Positions 1 to 10,733 of a stretch of DNA of 25,000 nt are shown piece by piece (positions within the stretch are counted from its first letter, which is position 1; every line of letters starts with the position of its first letter). A program made the translations under genes and the position numbers. The notes under the pieces are model-generated. The model did not search any database, was not told where the DNA came from, and was given only the letters and a program-made list of their open reading frames with translations. Source of the stretch: Nemertoderma westbladi (Eukaryota; Xenacoelomorpha; Nemertodermatida; Nemertodermatidae); the NCBI GenBank assembly GCA_032718475.1, contig JAUCBJ010000459.1, forward strand, positions 1 to 25,000. Direction: 5' to 3'.

Positions 1-1
1 A

Positions 2-908
2 CATCCAGTAAGCGTACCGAGAGGCACTCTCTATAGCCGAGTGGGGGCACTTGATTCCCAACCCCAAAGCAAAAAAAATATCATAACCCTCTATCAATCA
101 AATAATAGTGGTGGGTGGGAGCTGGCGAGTAGAATTTATGATGGCACGAATTGGGTTCGGCTTATTGTGTCGCGTCATACGGGTTTGGCCCCGATTGATA
201 TAGTAACATATTAGTAATGCAACTGCGTAAACAAACTACAAGAAATTATGACAATGATAGAAGGATTCATATTTAGTGATATGTTATGTATGATTGTTAC
301 AGTATATATATATATTCTAATGGGTAGATTTAATTATTTTTTATTACTCTTTACTTTAAAGTGCATGTTGGGCTCTACTCTCTCAAAATCTTAACAATTC
401 TGAAACCAGTTCATGTAGGTGCGTTGGAATGGCTGTATTTGCATGGCCGGGTTGGTTGAGTAGTCCTATGGACATTACCCTGTCGATGTATGGCCCATAT
501 GTCAGGTAAGCAACCGAGGGTGCACTCTCTAAAGCCGAGTGGGGGCAGTTTAAAATAATAACAAGTAATCACGAACCCCGTCCTCTTATAAGTTATAATA
601 ATTTTGGAGTAAAGAAGATTGTTTTAAACCCAATTGATAAAGTAACATTATTAGTAATGCAACCATATAGACAAAGTTGAAGATATGGATTAATAATTAA
701 TTTATCCTTTATTAACTTATCCTTTATTAATACTACATACTTCAATGTGCCAATTGTAATAATAATGAAACATTTTCCAGTTAATATGGGTTTCACCCCA
801 TTTGATATTATACTGCGGCATTATATATTAATATAACCTCGCAAGCAAACAAGAAGTAAAGCAAATGTTTCTTATCTTAGATTTAGAGTGATTTTAGAGA
901 TTTAGAGT
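2..908. repeat. Family A repeat, copy 1 (about 900 bp direct repeat with 6690-7584)
   Basis: This stretch is repeated in the same orientation at 6690-7584 with scattered substitutions and small indels; similarity stops at the same point in both copies, just after a short TTTAGAGT string. Internally it is itself two related half-units of about 490 bp. Each starts with a block containing CACTCTCTA(T/A)AGCCGAG followed by TGGGGGCA and later has a shared block around AGTAACAT-ATTAGTAATGCAA. The first half starts at or before base 1, so the true left end lies outside the window. No coding potential is convincing. The element could be the flank of a non-autonomous transposon. Confidence 0.85.
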
Positions 909-1316
909 TTAGTGAATGATTAGAGAATTAAAAAATATGCCAGTACTTGCCTTTTGATCAGATAATCAAAGCGTCTTTAATATAGTACCATAATAATATC
1001 AATTAGCAATCTGTTATACAATATAAATACTAAAATCTATTTTTCAAATATATTATGAGCCCAACATTGTATATTTATCCTACAGGTGGAGAATCTAGTT
1101 TATTAGAACTTCATATATTTTGGTATAATGTATAATATATTATAAATAAGACTGAGGTACCTAAACTATATTGAAAAGAAATCAAATACCCGAAAGTAAT
1201 ATACTAGCCCCTCCCTCCACCCTATAAATAGTGTTTGCCACCTACGCCGCCCACCACCCTTGGCGCTCCGGTCACTCCGTTCCCTCCGCGGGGGGGTTAA
1301 GTAGTCGGTTTTGATA
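909..1316. other. AT-rich spacer with no recognisable gene
   Basis: Mostly AT-rich sequence with no open frame of note. Around 1205-1300 it becomes C-rich and then G-rich, including a run of seven G just before the ~470 bp array begins. I see no RNA gene, hairpin or repeat that I can name. Confidence 0.6.
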
Positions 1317-3805
1317 CTATGCAAATTCTGAGCACAGCGTTAGAAGCACATTGGATAGGCGATCATTTCTTGCGGTGAAAGTATTTTCATACCTATTATA
1401 GTTTTCAAGATAGTCAGGCATGAGTAGCAAAAATTTGAATTTTTTCTGGTAAAGTCTGATTTTACCGGTACCTGTCATCTGAATTATGGATTGTGATATA
1501 TCGTTGGATGCGGGCCACCAAACTGTACATTCAAATGTTTTCAAAAAAAAATTTCGATAAATGGTCCTCGAGTTATCATGAAATTACGAGAATCAGACTT
1601 TGGACGACCATATCTCTGGTACCGGTAGGCCTATTGAGTTGAATTTTTTTAAAACTTACTTAGAACGGTCCATTGAATGTTTCTTAGTTTGAAAATTTTG
1701 TCTGAAAAGGCTTACATCAAAATTCTAAAAAACTGATCTCTTGCGATCATGGTGATCAGGGCTTAAGTTGTTTATATCTCGAAAACTATTGACTGTGGTA
1801 GAAATCTGAATACATCGTTAGAAGCGCATTGGATAGGCGAACATTTCTTACAGTGAAAGTATTTTCATACCTATTATAGTTTTAGAGATAGTCAGACATG
1901 AGTTGAAAAAATTGGAATTTTTTTTGGTAAAGTCTGATTTTATCGGTACCTGTCATCCAAAATATGGGTTATGATATATCGTTGGATGCGGGTCCCCTAA
2001 CTGTACAATCACATTTTTTCAAAAAAAAAATTCGATCAACGGTTCTCGAAATATTATCGAATTACCGGAAGCTGACTTTGGACGACTATATCTCCGGTAC
2101 CGGTAGGCCTATTGAGTTGAATTTTGTTTTAACTTACTCAGAACGGTCCAGTGAATGTTTCTTATTTATAAATTTTTGTCTGAAAATGCATACATCAGAT
2201 TTCTTAAAAACTGATCTTTTGCGATCATGATCTTTTGACCCTCTAGAATTGAACTTTTTTATGCCCAAATTTTGGCTACCCCCCTAATTCGAGGGTGAGG
2301 AATCTTTTTGTGATGTTAAGTTTTTCCATACGGTAAACTCACAGGACTTGCTCTTTGAAATAAAACCGAAAACACGATCTTTCCTGATCGCTGCCTGATC
2401 AAATCACTTTTAGGAAATTTCGAAATACTCAAAAGTTGCCCCTTCCTAATAGAAGTCGATTAGTAAAAAAAAAATCGGGGGTCTCAAACAAAGTTTTCGA
2501 GAAAATTTGAAAAAACCGAAAAACGCGATCTTTTACGATCAGGTAGCATATCTCGAGATCCGGTTGTCCGATCGAGCCAATTTTTTTTTTAATCAACTCA
2601 GAATGGACCAGTAAACATTTCTTACAATGAATGTTTATTAGAAAAATGATTAGATTAGATTTTAAAAGTACTGATCTGTTCGCGATCATGATCTTGAGTT
2701 TTGACCCACTAGACTTGAACTTTTTTATGCCCAAATTTTGGCTACCCCCCCTAATTCGAGGGTGAGGAATCTTTTTGCGATGTTAAGTTTTTCCATACGG
2801 TGAACTCACAGGACTTGCTCTTTGAAATAAAACCGAAAACACGATCTTTTCTGATCACGGCCTGATCAAATCGCTTTTTGAAAATTTCGAAATGCACAAA
2901 AGGTGCCCCATCACCATAGAAGTCCATTCGTAAAAAAAAAATCGGGGGTCTCAAACAAAGTTTTCGAGAAAAATCTAAAAAACTAAAAAAACACGATCTT
3001 TTATGATCAGGTATCAGATCTCGAGAACCAGTTGTCCGATCGAGCCAATTTTTTTTTTAATCGACTCAGGGCGGTGCCCCGAAGGTTTCTTACAGTAATT
3101 GTTTAATCCGAAAGTGCTTAGTTACGATTTTATTAAAGTCCGATCTTTGCCGATCATGATCTTGAGTTTTGACCCACTAGACTTGAACTTTTTTATGCCC
3201 AAATTTTGGCTACCCCCCCTAAGTCGAGGGTGAGGAATCTTTTTGTGATGTTAAGTTTTTCCATACGGTGAACTCACAGGACTTGGTCTTCAAAATAAAA
3301 CCGAAAACACGATCTTTTCTGATCACGGCCTGATCAAATCGCTTTTTGGAAATTTCGAAATGCACAAAAGGTGCCCCTTCACCATAGAAGTCGATTCGAA
3401 AAAAAAAAATCGGGGGTCTCAAACAAAGTTTTCGAGAAAATTGAAAAAAACCAAAAAACACGATCTTTTTCGATCAGGAAGCATATCTCGAGAACCGGTT
3501 GTCCGATCGAGCCAATTTTTTTTTTAATCGACTCAGGGCGGTGTTCTGAAGGTTTCTTACAGTAATTGTTTATATCCAAAATGTTTAGTTACGATTCTAT
3601 GAAGTCCGATCTTTGCGCGATCCGGATCTTGCGTTTTGATCGGGAAGACTTTACTTTTTTTAAAATTTTTTAACGGGAATCATAACTAATGTGGGGTCGC
3701 TGAATCTTTTTGTGATTGAACTTTTTTCCATAGGAGCAACCCTTGAGTGTCCGATCTTTGATCAAAACCGATCTTTGCCGATCGCCGCCAAGATCTTGAT
3801 CGGAA
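1317..3805. repeat. Degenerate tandem array, unit about 470 bp, five units plus a partial sixth
   Basis: Related units begin near 1317, 1795, 2230, 2698 and 3164, with a more diverged partial unit from about 3628 to 3805. The three central units are very similar: each has a block near GCCCAAATTTTGGCTACC, a block CTTTTTGTGATGTTAAG, and a block TCGGGGGTCTCAAACAAAG. Each also has ATATCTCGAGAACCGG followed by GTCCGATCGAGCC. The first two units are older relatives sharing the CCGGT, ACTCAG and TTTCTTA landmarks. GATC recurs many times, often as pairs that could fold (GATCTTTTCTGATC). Short open frames inside are by-products of the repeat. Confidence 0.85.
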
Positions 3806-4060
3806 ACATTGTAACTTTTTCATGTGCCTTAAAACCCTATACTGTCTACATAATGGCGTTGGTCCCAACTTCGCAGCGTTAGCGGTTCTTGAGATTTTTG
3901 CATAGCAACGGCAGTTGCCAAGGAACACGTTTTTTCGCCTCAAATTGGCCCTAGCCGGAGAACCGTCGAGATTCACGAGTCGCCGAGTTTCACTAAAAGT
4001 CTTGTAATTAAATTTTGGGGGGGGGTCTAGGAACATTTTATTGGTGGTTTTGGCCTAGTT
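3806..4060. other. Unassigned spacer between tandem array and family A copy
   Basis: No gene is supported. Short strings resemble the 317 bp satellite further on (for example CCGGAGAACCGTCGA near 3955 and again near 6129), hinting at a distant common origin. A run of nine or so G lies near 4017-4025. Confidence 0.4.
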
Positions 4061-4330
4061 CTCGAGATAACCTTCTACTCTCTCAAAAAGGCTATCTCTA
4101 ATTTTCCGAAGCCAGTTCAGTTAGGTCGCCGTCGAAGGGATCGCGGCCAGAGTGATGTTAGTAGTCCTACGGACATTATACCTTGCTGGCGGAACGGCCC
4201 ATACATCCAGGGGAAAAACCAGTGGGCACTCTCTATAGCCGAGTGGGGCACTTGTTACCACATCCGTAGCGTACCACAGCCATAGTGTACCACCTACCTG
4301 TAAGGAGCAGGAGGAGAAGCAACAGGGGTC
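4061..4330. repeat. Family A repeat, copy 2 (partial)
   Basis: The left edge TTCTCGAGATAA-CTTCT followed by AAAAAGGCTATC is shared with 6531. The middle AGTCCTACGGACATTA matches 460-475 and 7136-7152. The right-hand block GCACTCTCTATAGCCGAG, then TGGGGCAC, matches 25-50, 520-550, 6712-6740 and 7198-7215. After about 4260 the sequence departs from the other copies. Confidence 0.7.
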
Positions 4331-4575
4331 GTCGCTCGAAAAGGGCCAGAGCCCGATGTATGGGATCACATGTGTATTGCAGTACAAGCAGTGTTTGCGA
4401 CGCTTCCTTTACAACACATCTGCATCGCTTGTAAATCCGTTGCGGTTAGGGGTCGTTGCTCGAAAAGGGCCAGCGCCCGATGTATGGGATCACATGTGTA
4501 TTGCAGTACAAGCAGTGTTTGCGACGCTTCCTTTACAACACATCTGCATCGCATGTAAATTATCCGTTGCGGTTG
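4327..4575. repeat. Two-copy tandem duplication, period 124 bp
   Basis: The block starting GGTCGTCGCTCGAAAAGGGC at 4327 recurs at 4451 with few changes, and both copies run on through ATGGGATCACATGTGTATTG to ACACATCTGCATCGC. Open frames here exist on both strands only because of the duplication; none looks like a protein. Confidence 0.85.
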
Positions 4576-5039
4576 GGGACCGCGTGTTAGTTCGGTTGGC
4601 GACCGAATTTTAAAAAAGCAAGCTTATTGGTTTTATAATTATTAGTGTGTTTTCAAAGCATCTGCCCATTGCATTGGAATTATCAGTTGCTGTTCACCAC
4701 CAATTATTTCTTTGGTTGGCAACCGTCTTGAAAGAAAGATGTTGTTTATATATAGTGATGACTGATCTAATAATAAACAACATGCAAGCTTGTTATATTA
4801 TTTTGATGCCTTGAAATTATACTGCAGCAAGTCCCACCCACAAGTAAGGAAAGTGGGGGGGGGGGGGGTCCCCCCCCCACTACACCCCCCCCCCTCGAAC
4901 CTAAAAGTCACTGTATATGGGGCTCGGTCGCTACGCTCCCTCGCCAAACAGTTTTAACATCAGGTTCAATCCTACACTGTAACATAGACTATATCTCAAG
5001 GAAAAAATTTTTTTTTTCCCATCTCTTTTCCAGGGAAAC
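4576..5039. other. Gene-free spacer containing an inverted G/C homopolymer tract
   Basis: No gene seen. At about 4854-4893 a run of some fourteen G is followed directly by T and a run of nine or ten C, then a second C-rich run, forming a near-perfect snap-back structure. Just after it lies GGTCGCTACGCTCCCTCGCC, GC-rich sequence unlike its AT-rich surroundings and faintly similar to GGCGCTCCGGTCACTCCG at 1261. Confidence 0.5.
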
Positions 5040-6480
5040 TATAAGACTCGAAGGCTCGAAATAATTATTGGGGATATTGTTTTTCATCCTCTACACGTTG
5101 CAAGTGGTCCCGAAGCCGTATCTATCTTGGTTCTTGAGATATTGATGAATTTGATAATTTTCACCGCCGGTGTCTCACCGGATAACGGTGCATCGACATT
5201 GCCCAAAACTGTTCTCGCGCACTCCTCGGACCATTCTAGGGGGTGTCTACACACATGTCTAGTATGAAAAAGTTGATAGAAATCGAGATTTTTGATGAAA
5301 AAAAAATATTTTTTTTCCGCTTTTTTTCCGTTTTTTTTCCGGAAAAAAATTCCAAAATTTTTCATTTACGGGTTATTTACTGCTCTCTACACGATGCAAC
5401 CGTCGCCTAGTCCGCAGCTATCGCCAGTTTGGCTGTAGCTCAACCCAAAAATGGAACGGTGTAATTGCGGTGCGAAAAATTTAACCGAGCCTCACCGGAG
5501 CACCGTTGAATGAAATTGGCCAAAATCAAACACGAGCACTCCTCGGACCATTCTAGGGGGTGTCTACACACATGTCTAGTATGAAAAAGTCGATGGAAAT
5601 CGAAATTTTTGAGATGGGAAAAAAAAATTTTTCCCCTATTTTCCCGGGAAACTTGAAAACTTGAGGTCCCAAAAAAAGAATTGGTAGCCTTATTTTAGCC
5701 GCTCTATCGATTGCCGTTGACCCCGTGACCATAGCATTAGCCACTTTTTCCATTAAGCTCCCACTCAAAGGAAAAGTGGAATTCCGGCGGTAAATTTTCA
5801 ATGAAGCCTCACCGGAGCACCGTCGAATGAAATTGGCCAAAAACAAACACGAGCACTCCTTGGACCATTCTAGGGGGTGTCTACACACATATCTAGTATG
5901 AAAAAGTTGATAGAAATCGAGATTTTTGAAGAAAACAAAATTTTTTTTTTCCGCTTTTTTTCCGCTTTTTTTCCGGAAAAAAAATCCAAACTTTTTCTTT
6001 TACGGGTTATTTATTGTTCTCTACACGATGCAACCGTCGCCTAGTCCGCAGCTATCGCCAGTTTGGCTGTAGCTCACTCGAAAAATGGGACGGTGGAATT
6101 ACGGTGCGCAAAATTAAACCGAGCCTCACCGGAGAACCGTCGAATGAATTTGGCCAAAATTTTGTTGGAGCACTCCTCGGACCATTCTAGGGGGTGTCTA
6201 CACACATGTCTAGTATGAAAAAGTTGATGTAAATCGAAATTTCAGCCGGAAAAAAAAATTTTTGTTTTCCGTTTTTTTTCCGGAAAAAATTTACTTTCAG
6301 TTTTAGAAAAAAAAATTGTATATGAGATTTTTACATCCTCTACACGATGCAATCGTCGCCTAGGCCGCAGCTATCGCGGATTTTTTTTTTTTTGGGAAAA
6401 ACAATTTTCCGGTGTTTTCCGGTGTTTTTCCGGTGAAGGGTCGGACGGATCTCGGAGAAAAAAAATTGCATCCCTTATTT
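5040..6480. repeat. Satellite array with exact 317 bp period, about 4.5 units
   Basis: The landmark ACTCCTCGGACCATTCTAGG starts at 5221, 5538, 5855 and 6172, i.e. three successive intervals of exactly 317 bp, although the units differ by many substitutions. A second landmark, CTCTACACGATGCAACCGTC, and the T/A-rich block with CCGG inversions (runs of T, then TTTTTCCGGAAAAA) recur in register. The left edge carries a deletion of about 20 bp relative to the others, and the right edge decays into TTTTTCCGG repeats by about 6440. Non-coding. Confidence 0.92.
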
Positions 6481-6689
6481 TTTCGTTCCGAATCTTTTCC
6501 CCCTACATTTATATTATGAAAAAATGAGCGGTTCTCGAGATAAGCTTCTGCAATCTAAAAAAGGCTATCCCATGAGGGCGTCAGTAATCCGCCTAGACTA
6601 GTAATTGGAGCTTTCGTTGAAGCTTTAGTGGCCGAAAGAGTATACGTAGTGCATATCGCACAATACACCATACGGTTTTGAGGCCCACC
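6481..6689. repeat. Left part of family A copy 3
   Basis: From about 6531 the sequence matches 4061 onwards (TTCTCGAGATAAGCTTCT, AAAAAGGCTATC). It then runs into the long direct repeat at 6690. The stretch 6590-6680 has no match elsewhere in the window. Confidence 0.5.
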
Positions 6690-7584
6690 CATCCAGTAAG
6701 CGTACCGAGAGACACTCTCTATAGCCGAGTGGGGGCACTTTATTCCCAACCCCGAAACAAACAAAATATCATAACCCTCTATCAATCAAATAATAGTTGT
6801 GGGTGAGAGCTGACGAGTATAATTTATGGCACGAATTGGGTTCGGCTTGTGTCGCGTAATGCGGGTTTGGCCCCGATCGATATAGTAACATATTAGTAAT
6901 GCAACTGCGTAAACAAACTACAAGAAGTTATGACAATGATTGAAGGATTCATATTTAGTGATATGTTACGTATGATTGTTATCTATATGTTCTAATGGGT
7001 AGATATAATTATTTTTTATTACTCTTTACTTTAAAGTGCATGCTGGGCTCTACTCTCTCAAAAATCTTAACAATTCTGAAACCAGTTCATGTAAGAGCAT
7101 TGGAATGGCTGCGTTTGCATGGTTGGGTTGGTTGAGTAGTCCTACAGACATTACCTTGTCGATGTGTAACCCATATATCCGATAAGCAACTGAGGGTGAA
7201 CTCTCTAAAGCCGAGTTGGGGCACTTTATAATAATAACAAGTAATCACAAACCCCGTCCTCTTATAAGTTATCATAATTTTGGAGTAAAGAAGATGGTTT
7301 AAGTCCCAATTTATAAAGTAACATTATTATTAATGCAACCATATAGACAAAGTGGAAGATATGGATTAATAATTAACTTATCCTTTATTAACTTATCCTT
7401 TATTAATCCTACTTACTTCAAAGTGCCAATTGTAATAATAATGAAACATTTTCCAGTTAATCCGGGTTTCACCCCATTTGATATTATACTGAGGCATTAT
7501 ATATTAATATAACCTTGCAAGTAAACAAGAAATAAAGCAAATGTTTCTAATCTTAGATTTAGAGTGATTTTAGAGATTTAGAGT
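6690..7584. repeat. Family A repeat, copy 3 (direct repeat of 2-908)
   Basis: About 895 bp aligns in the same orientation with 2-908, including both internal half-units (starting near 6690 and 7180). Differences are scattered point changes and short indels, including loss of the TATATA microsatellite present near 303-315 in copy 1. Non-coding. Confidence 0.88.
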
Positions 7585-7662
7585 ATAGGTATATAATATA
7601 GAATGGTAATGAAGTAAATGATAATGAGTAAGATGATAATTATAAAACATCTGGAATGCCTT

Positions 7663-7815
7663 TCCATTACTTTACAATATTTATTGTCCTCCAACCCCGC
7701 CCACCACCCTCATTACATTATAATATTTATTGTCCTCCAACCCCGCCCACCACCCCCATTACTTTATAATATTTATTGTCCTCCAACCCCGCCCACCACC
7801 CTCATTACTTTATAA
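7663..7815. repeat. 46 bp minisatellite, three copies
   Basis: The unit ATTACTTTATAATATTTATTG followed by TCCTCCAACCCCGCCCACCACC and a short linker is repeated three times head to tail with almost no divergence. A small open frame across it is rich in Pro/His and is an artefact of the repeat. Confidence 0.88.
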
Positions 7816-8539
7816 GAATGGGAGAATTTTGTACGCTCGTTAAGCCAAAGAATGCCTGTTCACCACCATGGGTAATCTTCTACAGTAAACCCTTCCACTC
7901 TTCCACATTACTTTATAACAACCCCCATTAACAACTTACCTAGAAATTGCATTCTCCAGAATACCAATATGTAAACAAAGAGTTGATAGATGACAACTAT
8001 TACCAGAATCATCTAAATATTCCATTACATATGTTTGAAACTATAAATTGACTAATTACGAAGAAATGTTTATAAATAAAATTTAAATAAAAGATATGAT
8101 AGAGATAAATTAATCAAAAAGTTAATAAAAAGTTTCTCTTCAAACAATAATTTAATAATCACAATTAATCATATACATACATACTATAATTATATAACAT
8201 ACTTACCATTACTAGTATATTTAGTAACTTGCCATCTTCGATAACTTCAAAACAACATATATCCATATTATATCATTATAATAATCACAATAATGATATA
8301 GTGATTATGAAGAAGAAGTAGCCATCATGCTTTACAGAGACTTTGGACTCTTATGTCTTGCAATATTAATTTACATTTCTACTACCAAGTTCTATCGGAG
8401 ATTGAAGATATGATAGTAAAGTAGTAAATATCACAAAGCATAGTGCATTTCCTACTTAATGTATTCTCCTCAGTGTTCTTTCCAAGTAGGCCATGTGTCC
8501 ATAAAATTACCCATACCAACAAATTATGGTGTGAAGAAC
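7816..8539. other. AT-rich gene-free stretch
   Basis: Strongly AT-rich, with many short ATAT and TTAA strings. I see no open frame with protein-like composition, no RNA gene and no clear repeat. Confidence 0.55.
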
Positions 8540-8850
8540 AAAAGACAAAAGTCAAAAGACAAAAATCAAAAGACAAAAGTCAAATCACAAATGTCAATAG
8601 ACAAAAGTCAAAAGACAAAAGTCAAAAGACAAATGTCAAGTCATAAGACAAAAGTCAAACGACATAAGACAATAGTCAAAAGACAAAAGTCAAAAGACAA
8701 AAGTCATAAAACAAAAGTCAAACGACAAAAGACAAAAGTCAAAAGACTAAAGTCAAAAGTCAAAAGACAAAAGTCAAAAGACAAAAGTGAAATAACAAAA
8801 GTCAAAAGAAAAAAGTCAAAAGACAAAAGTCAAAAGACATAAGTAAAAAG
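8540..8850. repeat. Degenerate AAAAGAC/AAAAGTC simple repeat
   Basis: About twenty units of 14-15 bp of the form GACAAAAGTCAAAA, with variants such as CATAAGAC and GACTAAAG. On the + strand the lack of stops yields a Lys/Gln/Ser-rich frame that is not a gene. The same motif recurs in the Helitron intron at about 18910-18975. Confidence 0.9.
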
Positions 8851-9078
8851 GATATCAACCAAAAGTCAGTTAGGTAAAAATATGAACGCCATGGGTATTG
8901 ACAAAAATAAACAACCATGATAATCACATTTATATAAATCCATCATGACATGTCATTTTGTTTTTGGCAATATTCGGTTAACCATATTTACAATTATGTT
9001 AAAAAGATAATAGAATGTCTTTAAAACACAAAATTGATAATATGACAAGAACACTGTGTCATCAAGGAGAAACATGGT
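8851..9078. other. AT-rich spacer before the Helitron hairpins
   Basis: No gene or repeat seen. If the hairpins at 9079-9128 mark the Helitron's 3' end, this is host flanking DNA. Confidence 0.4.
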
Positions 9079-9128
9079 TTGGCTGGAATTGACCAAATTC
9101 CAGCCAACCCGCCTTAAAAAGACGGGTT
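9079..9128 (-). repeat. Two abutting hairpins, candidate Helitron 3' terminal structure
   Basis: A perfect 12 bp inverted repeat (TTGGCTGGAATT at 9079-9090, AATTCCAGCCAA at 9096-9107) encloses a five-base loop. It touches a second hairpin, AACCCG (9106-9111) with CGGGTT (9123-9128). These lie about 1.6 kb beyond the stop codon of the minus-strand Helitron frame, on its 3' side. Helitron-class elements carry a short hairpin near the 3' end, so this is a reasonable candidate, but I see no canonical CTRR end directly beside it. A short (AG)7 run follows at 9151-9164. Confidence 0.4.
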
Positions 9129-9208
9129 AGGTTCTTGCCCACCCTGGATTAGAGAGAGAGAGAGTTAGCATGGTAAGAGAATTGATGGTTCAGATATATT
9201 GACAGAAT

Positions 9209-10610
9209 GACATTCTTTCCTGCCTTAATTATGCAAGCTAAAACCAAGGCACAGTACACAACTGTGTTAAATAATATTTATATATCAATTCTCCAGGCAG
9301 GGAGCATCCCCACAAACTCGCAAAGAATTGAAAAATATTACAACCTTGATAAAGCCTCATATGTGTATAATTGACTGTGTTTATGCTAAAAGGATCTCCA
9401 GGCACAATATGGTGGAAGGAATGAAACATGGCGCAGCATACACAACAACCATGAACAAACCAATATCCAGTCTGAATAAGGCGGGATAGTATATAATATT
9501 GTCCAGATAGTATGATGATGATCAAAGCAAATCCACTGTCAACAGACTATGCAAAAGTCCAAAATAATTAATGTTTCGACCCTGGGCGCGCAATGCTCGA
9601 CCCATGGTTAAACTATAAATATTAGGACACTTCACAAACACACAGACAGATTGAAAGATCTTGTTATTCCAGTATTCTTATCATGAGATTTTAATTCTTT
9701 CCTGCCTTAATTATGCAGGCTAAAACCAAGGCACAGTACACAACAGTGTTAAATAACATTTATATATCAATTCTCCAGGCAGGGAGCGTCCCCACGAAAC
9801 TCGCAAAGAATTGAAAAATATTACAACCTTGATAAAGCCTGCATTTATAAAGCCTCATATGTGTATAATTGACTGTGTTTATGCTAAAATGATCTCCAGA
9901 CACAATAGGGTAGATGGAATGAAACATGGCGCAGCATACACAACAACCATGAACAAACCAATATCCAGTGATGATCAAAGCAAGTTCACTGTCAACAGAC
10001 TGCAAAAGTCCAAAATAATTAATGTTTCGACCCTGGGCGGGCAATGCTCGACCCATGGTTAAACTATAAATATTAGGACACTTCACAAACACACAGACAG
10101 ATTGTAAGAATTTCCTAAAATCTTAACAATGAGAAAATGTAATGAACAACACCCGGGACAAACAAAATGTTCATCTCTAGAGTAATTGTTCTTACGAATT
10201 CTCAAAGAAAGTAGATCTTATTATTCCAGTATTCTTATCATGAGATTTTAATTCTCTCCTGCCCTAATTATGCAGACTAAAACCAAGGCACAGTACACAA
10301 CTGTGTTAAATAACATTTATATATCAATTCTCCAGGCAGGGAGCATCCCCACAAACTCGCAAAGAATTGAAAAATATTACAACCTTGATAAAGCCTGCAT
10401 TTATAAGGCAGAATTCTGAATTTTAAAGCCTCATGTGTATAATGCAAAAGTCCAAAATAATTAATGTTTCGACCCTGGGCGGGCAATGCTCGACCCATGG
10501 TTAAACTATAAATATTAGGACACTTCACAAACACACAGACAAGTTCACCAGGATTGAAAAATATTACAACCTTGATAAAGCCTAACTTAAGGCAGGATTC
10601 TGAATTTTAA
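9209..10610 (-). repeat. Three tandem copies of a ~500 bp Helitron 3' segment plus a short fourth
   Basis: Copies start near 9212, 9694 and 10252, each opening with TTCTTTCCTGCCTTAATTAT or a close variant. They share AACCAAGGCACAGTACACAA, CTCCAGGCAGGGAGC, TACAACCTTGATAAAGCCT, and a block ending GCAATGCTCGACCCATGG. The third copy lacks an internal ~150 bp stretch. A truncated fourth piece (10551-10610) keeps only the AAAATATTACAACCTTGATA part and its GCCT/AGGC inverted strings. They lie just past the stop codon of the minus-strand frame, so they form its 3' untranslated or subterminal region. Small open frames inside differ between copies and are not credible genes. A possible polyadenylation signal variant (ATTAAA, minus strand) is at 10247-10252. 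Confidence 0.85.
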
Positions 10611-10733
10611 GCCTGAACAAGATGGGTTGGGTAGGGTAAGTTTGGAAAGTTGCAAGTTTGGCATAGCTGCATAAGCATAGGTACATGGCACACAGACATA
10701 TTAGAAGACGAAGAAGAAACAAGACACAGTAAT

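Noticed and set aside
3371-4036. Small frames in the ~470 bp array and the following spacer (64-116 codons)
   Set aside because: They shift with the repeat units, carry homopolymer-encoded Lys/Phe runs, and match no family I know.
4950-4985. tRNA-like T-loop string GGTTCAATCC near 4965
   Set aside because: No matching A-box, acceptor stem or anticodon arm could be drawn around it; the same string at about 18767 lies in the Helitron gene, so it is probably chance.
2-7584. LTR retrotransposon with ~900 bp LTRs (2-908 and 6690-7584)
   Set aside because: The interior has no gag/pol-like frame, primer-binding site or polypurine tract that I can see. Family A also occurs between the two copies, and each copy is internally duplicated.
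8443-8842. Lys/Gln-rich frames of 67 and 127 codons
   Set aside because: Pure translation of the AAAAGAC/AAAAGTC simple repeat.
9238-10534. Similar small minus-strand frames (85-110 codons) in each of the three 3' repeats
   Set aside because: They resemble each other only because the DNA is repeated; starts and internal lengths differ, and there is no recognisable domain.
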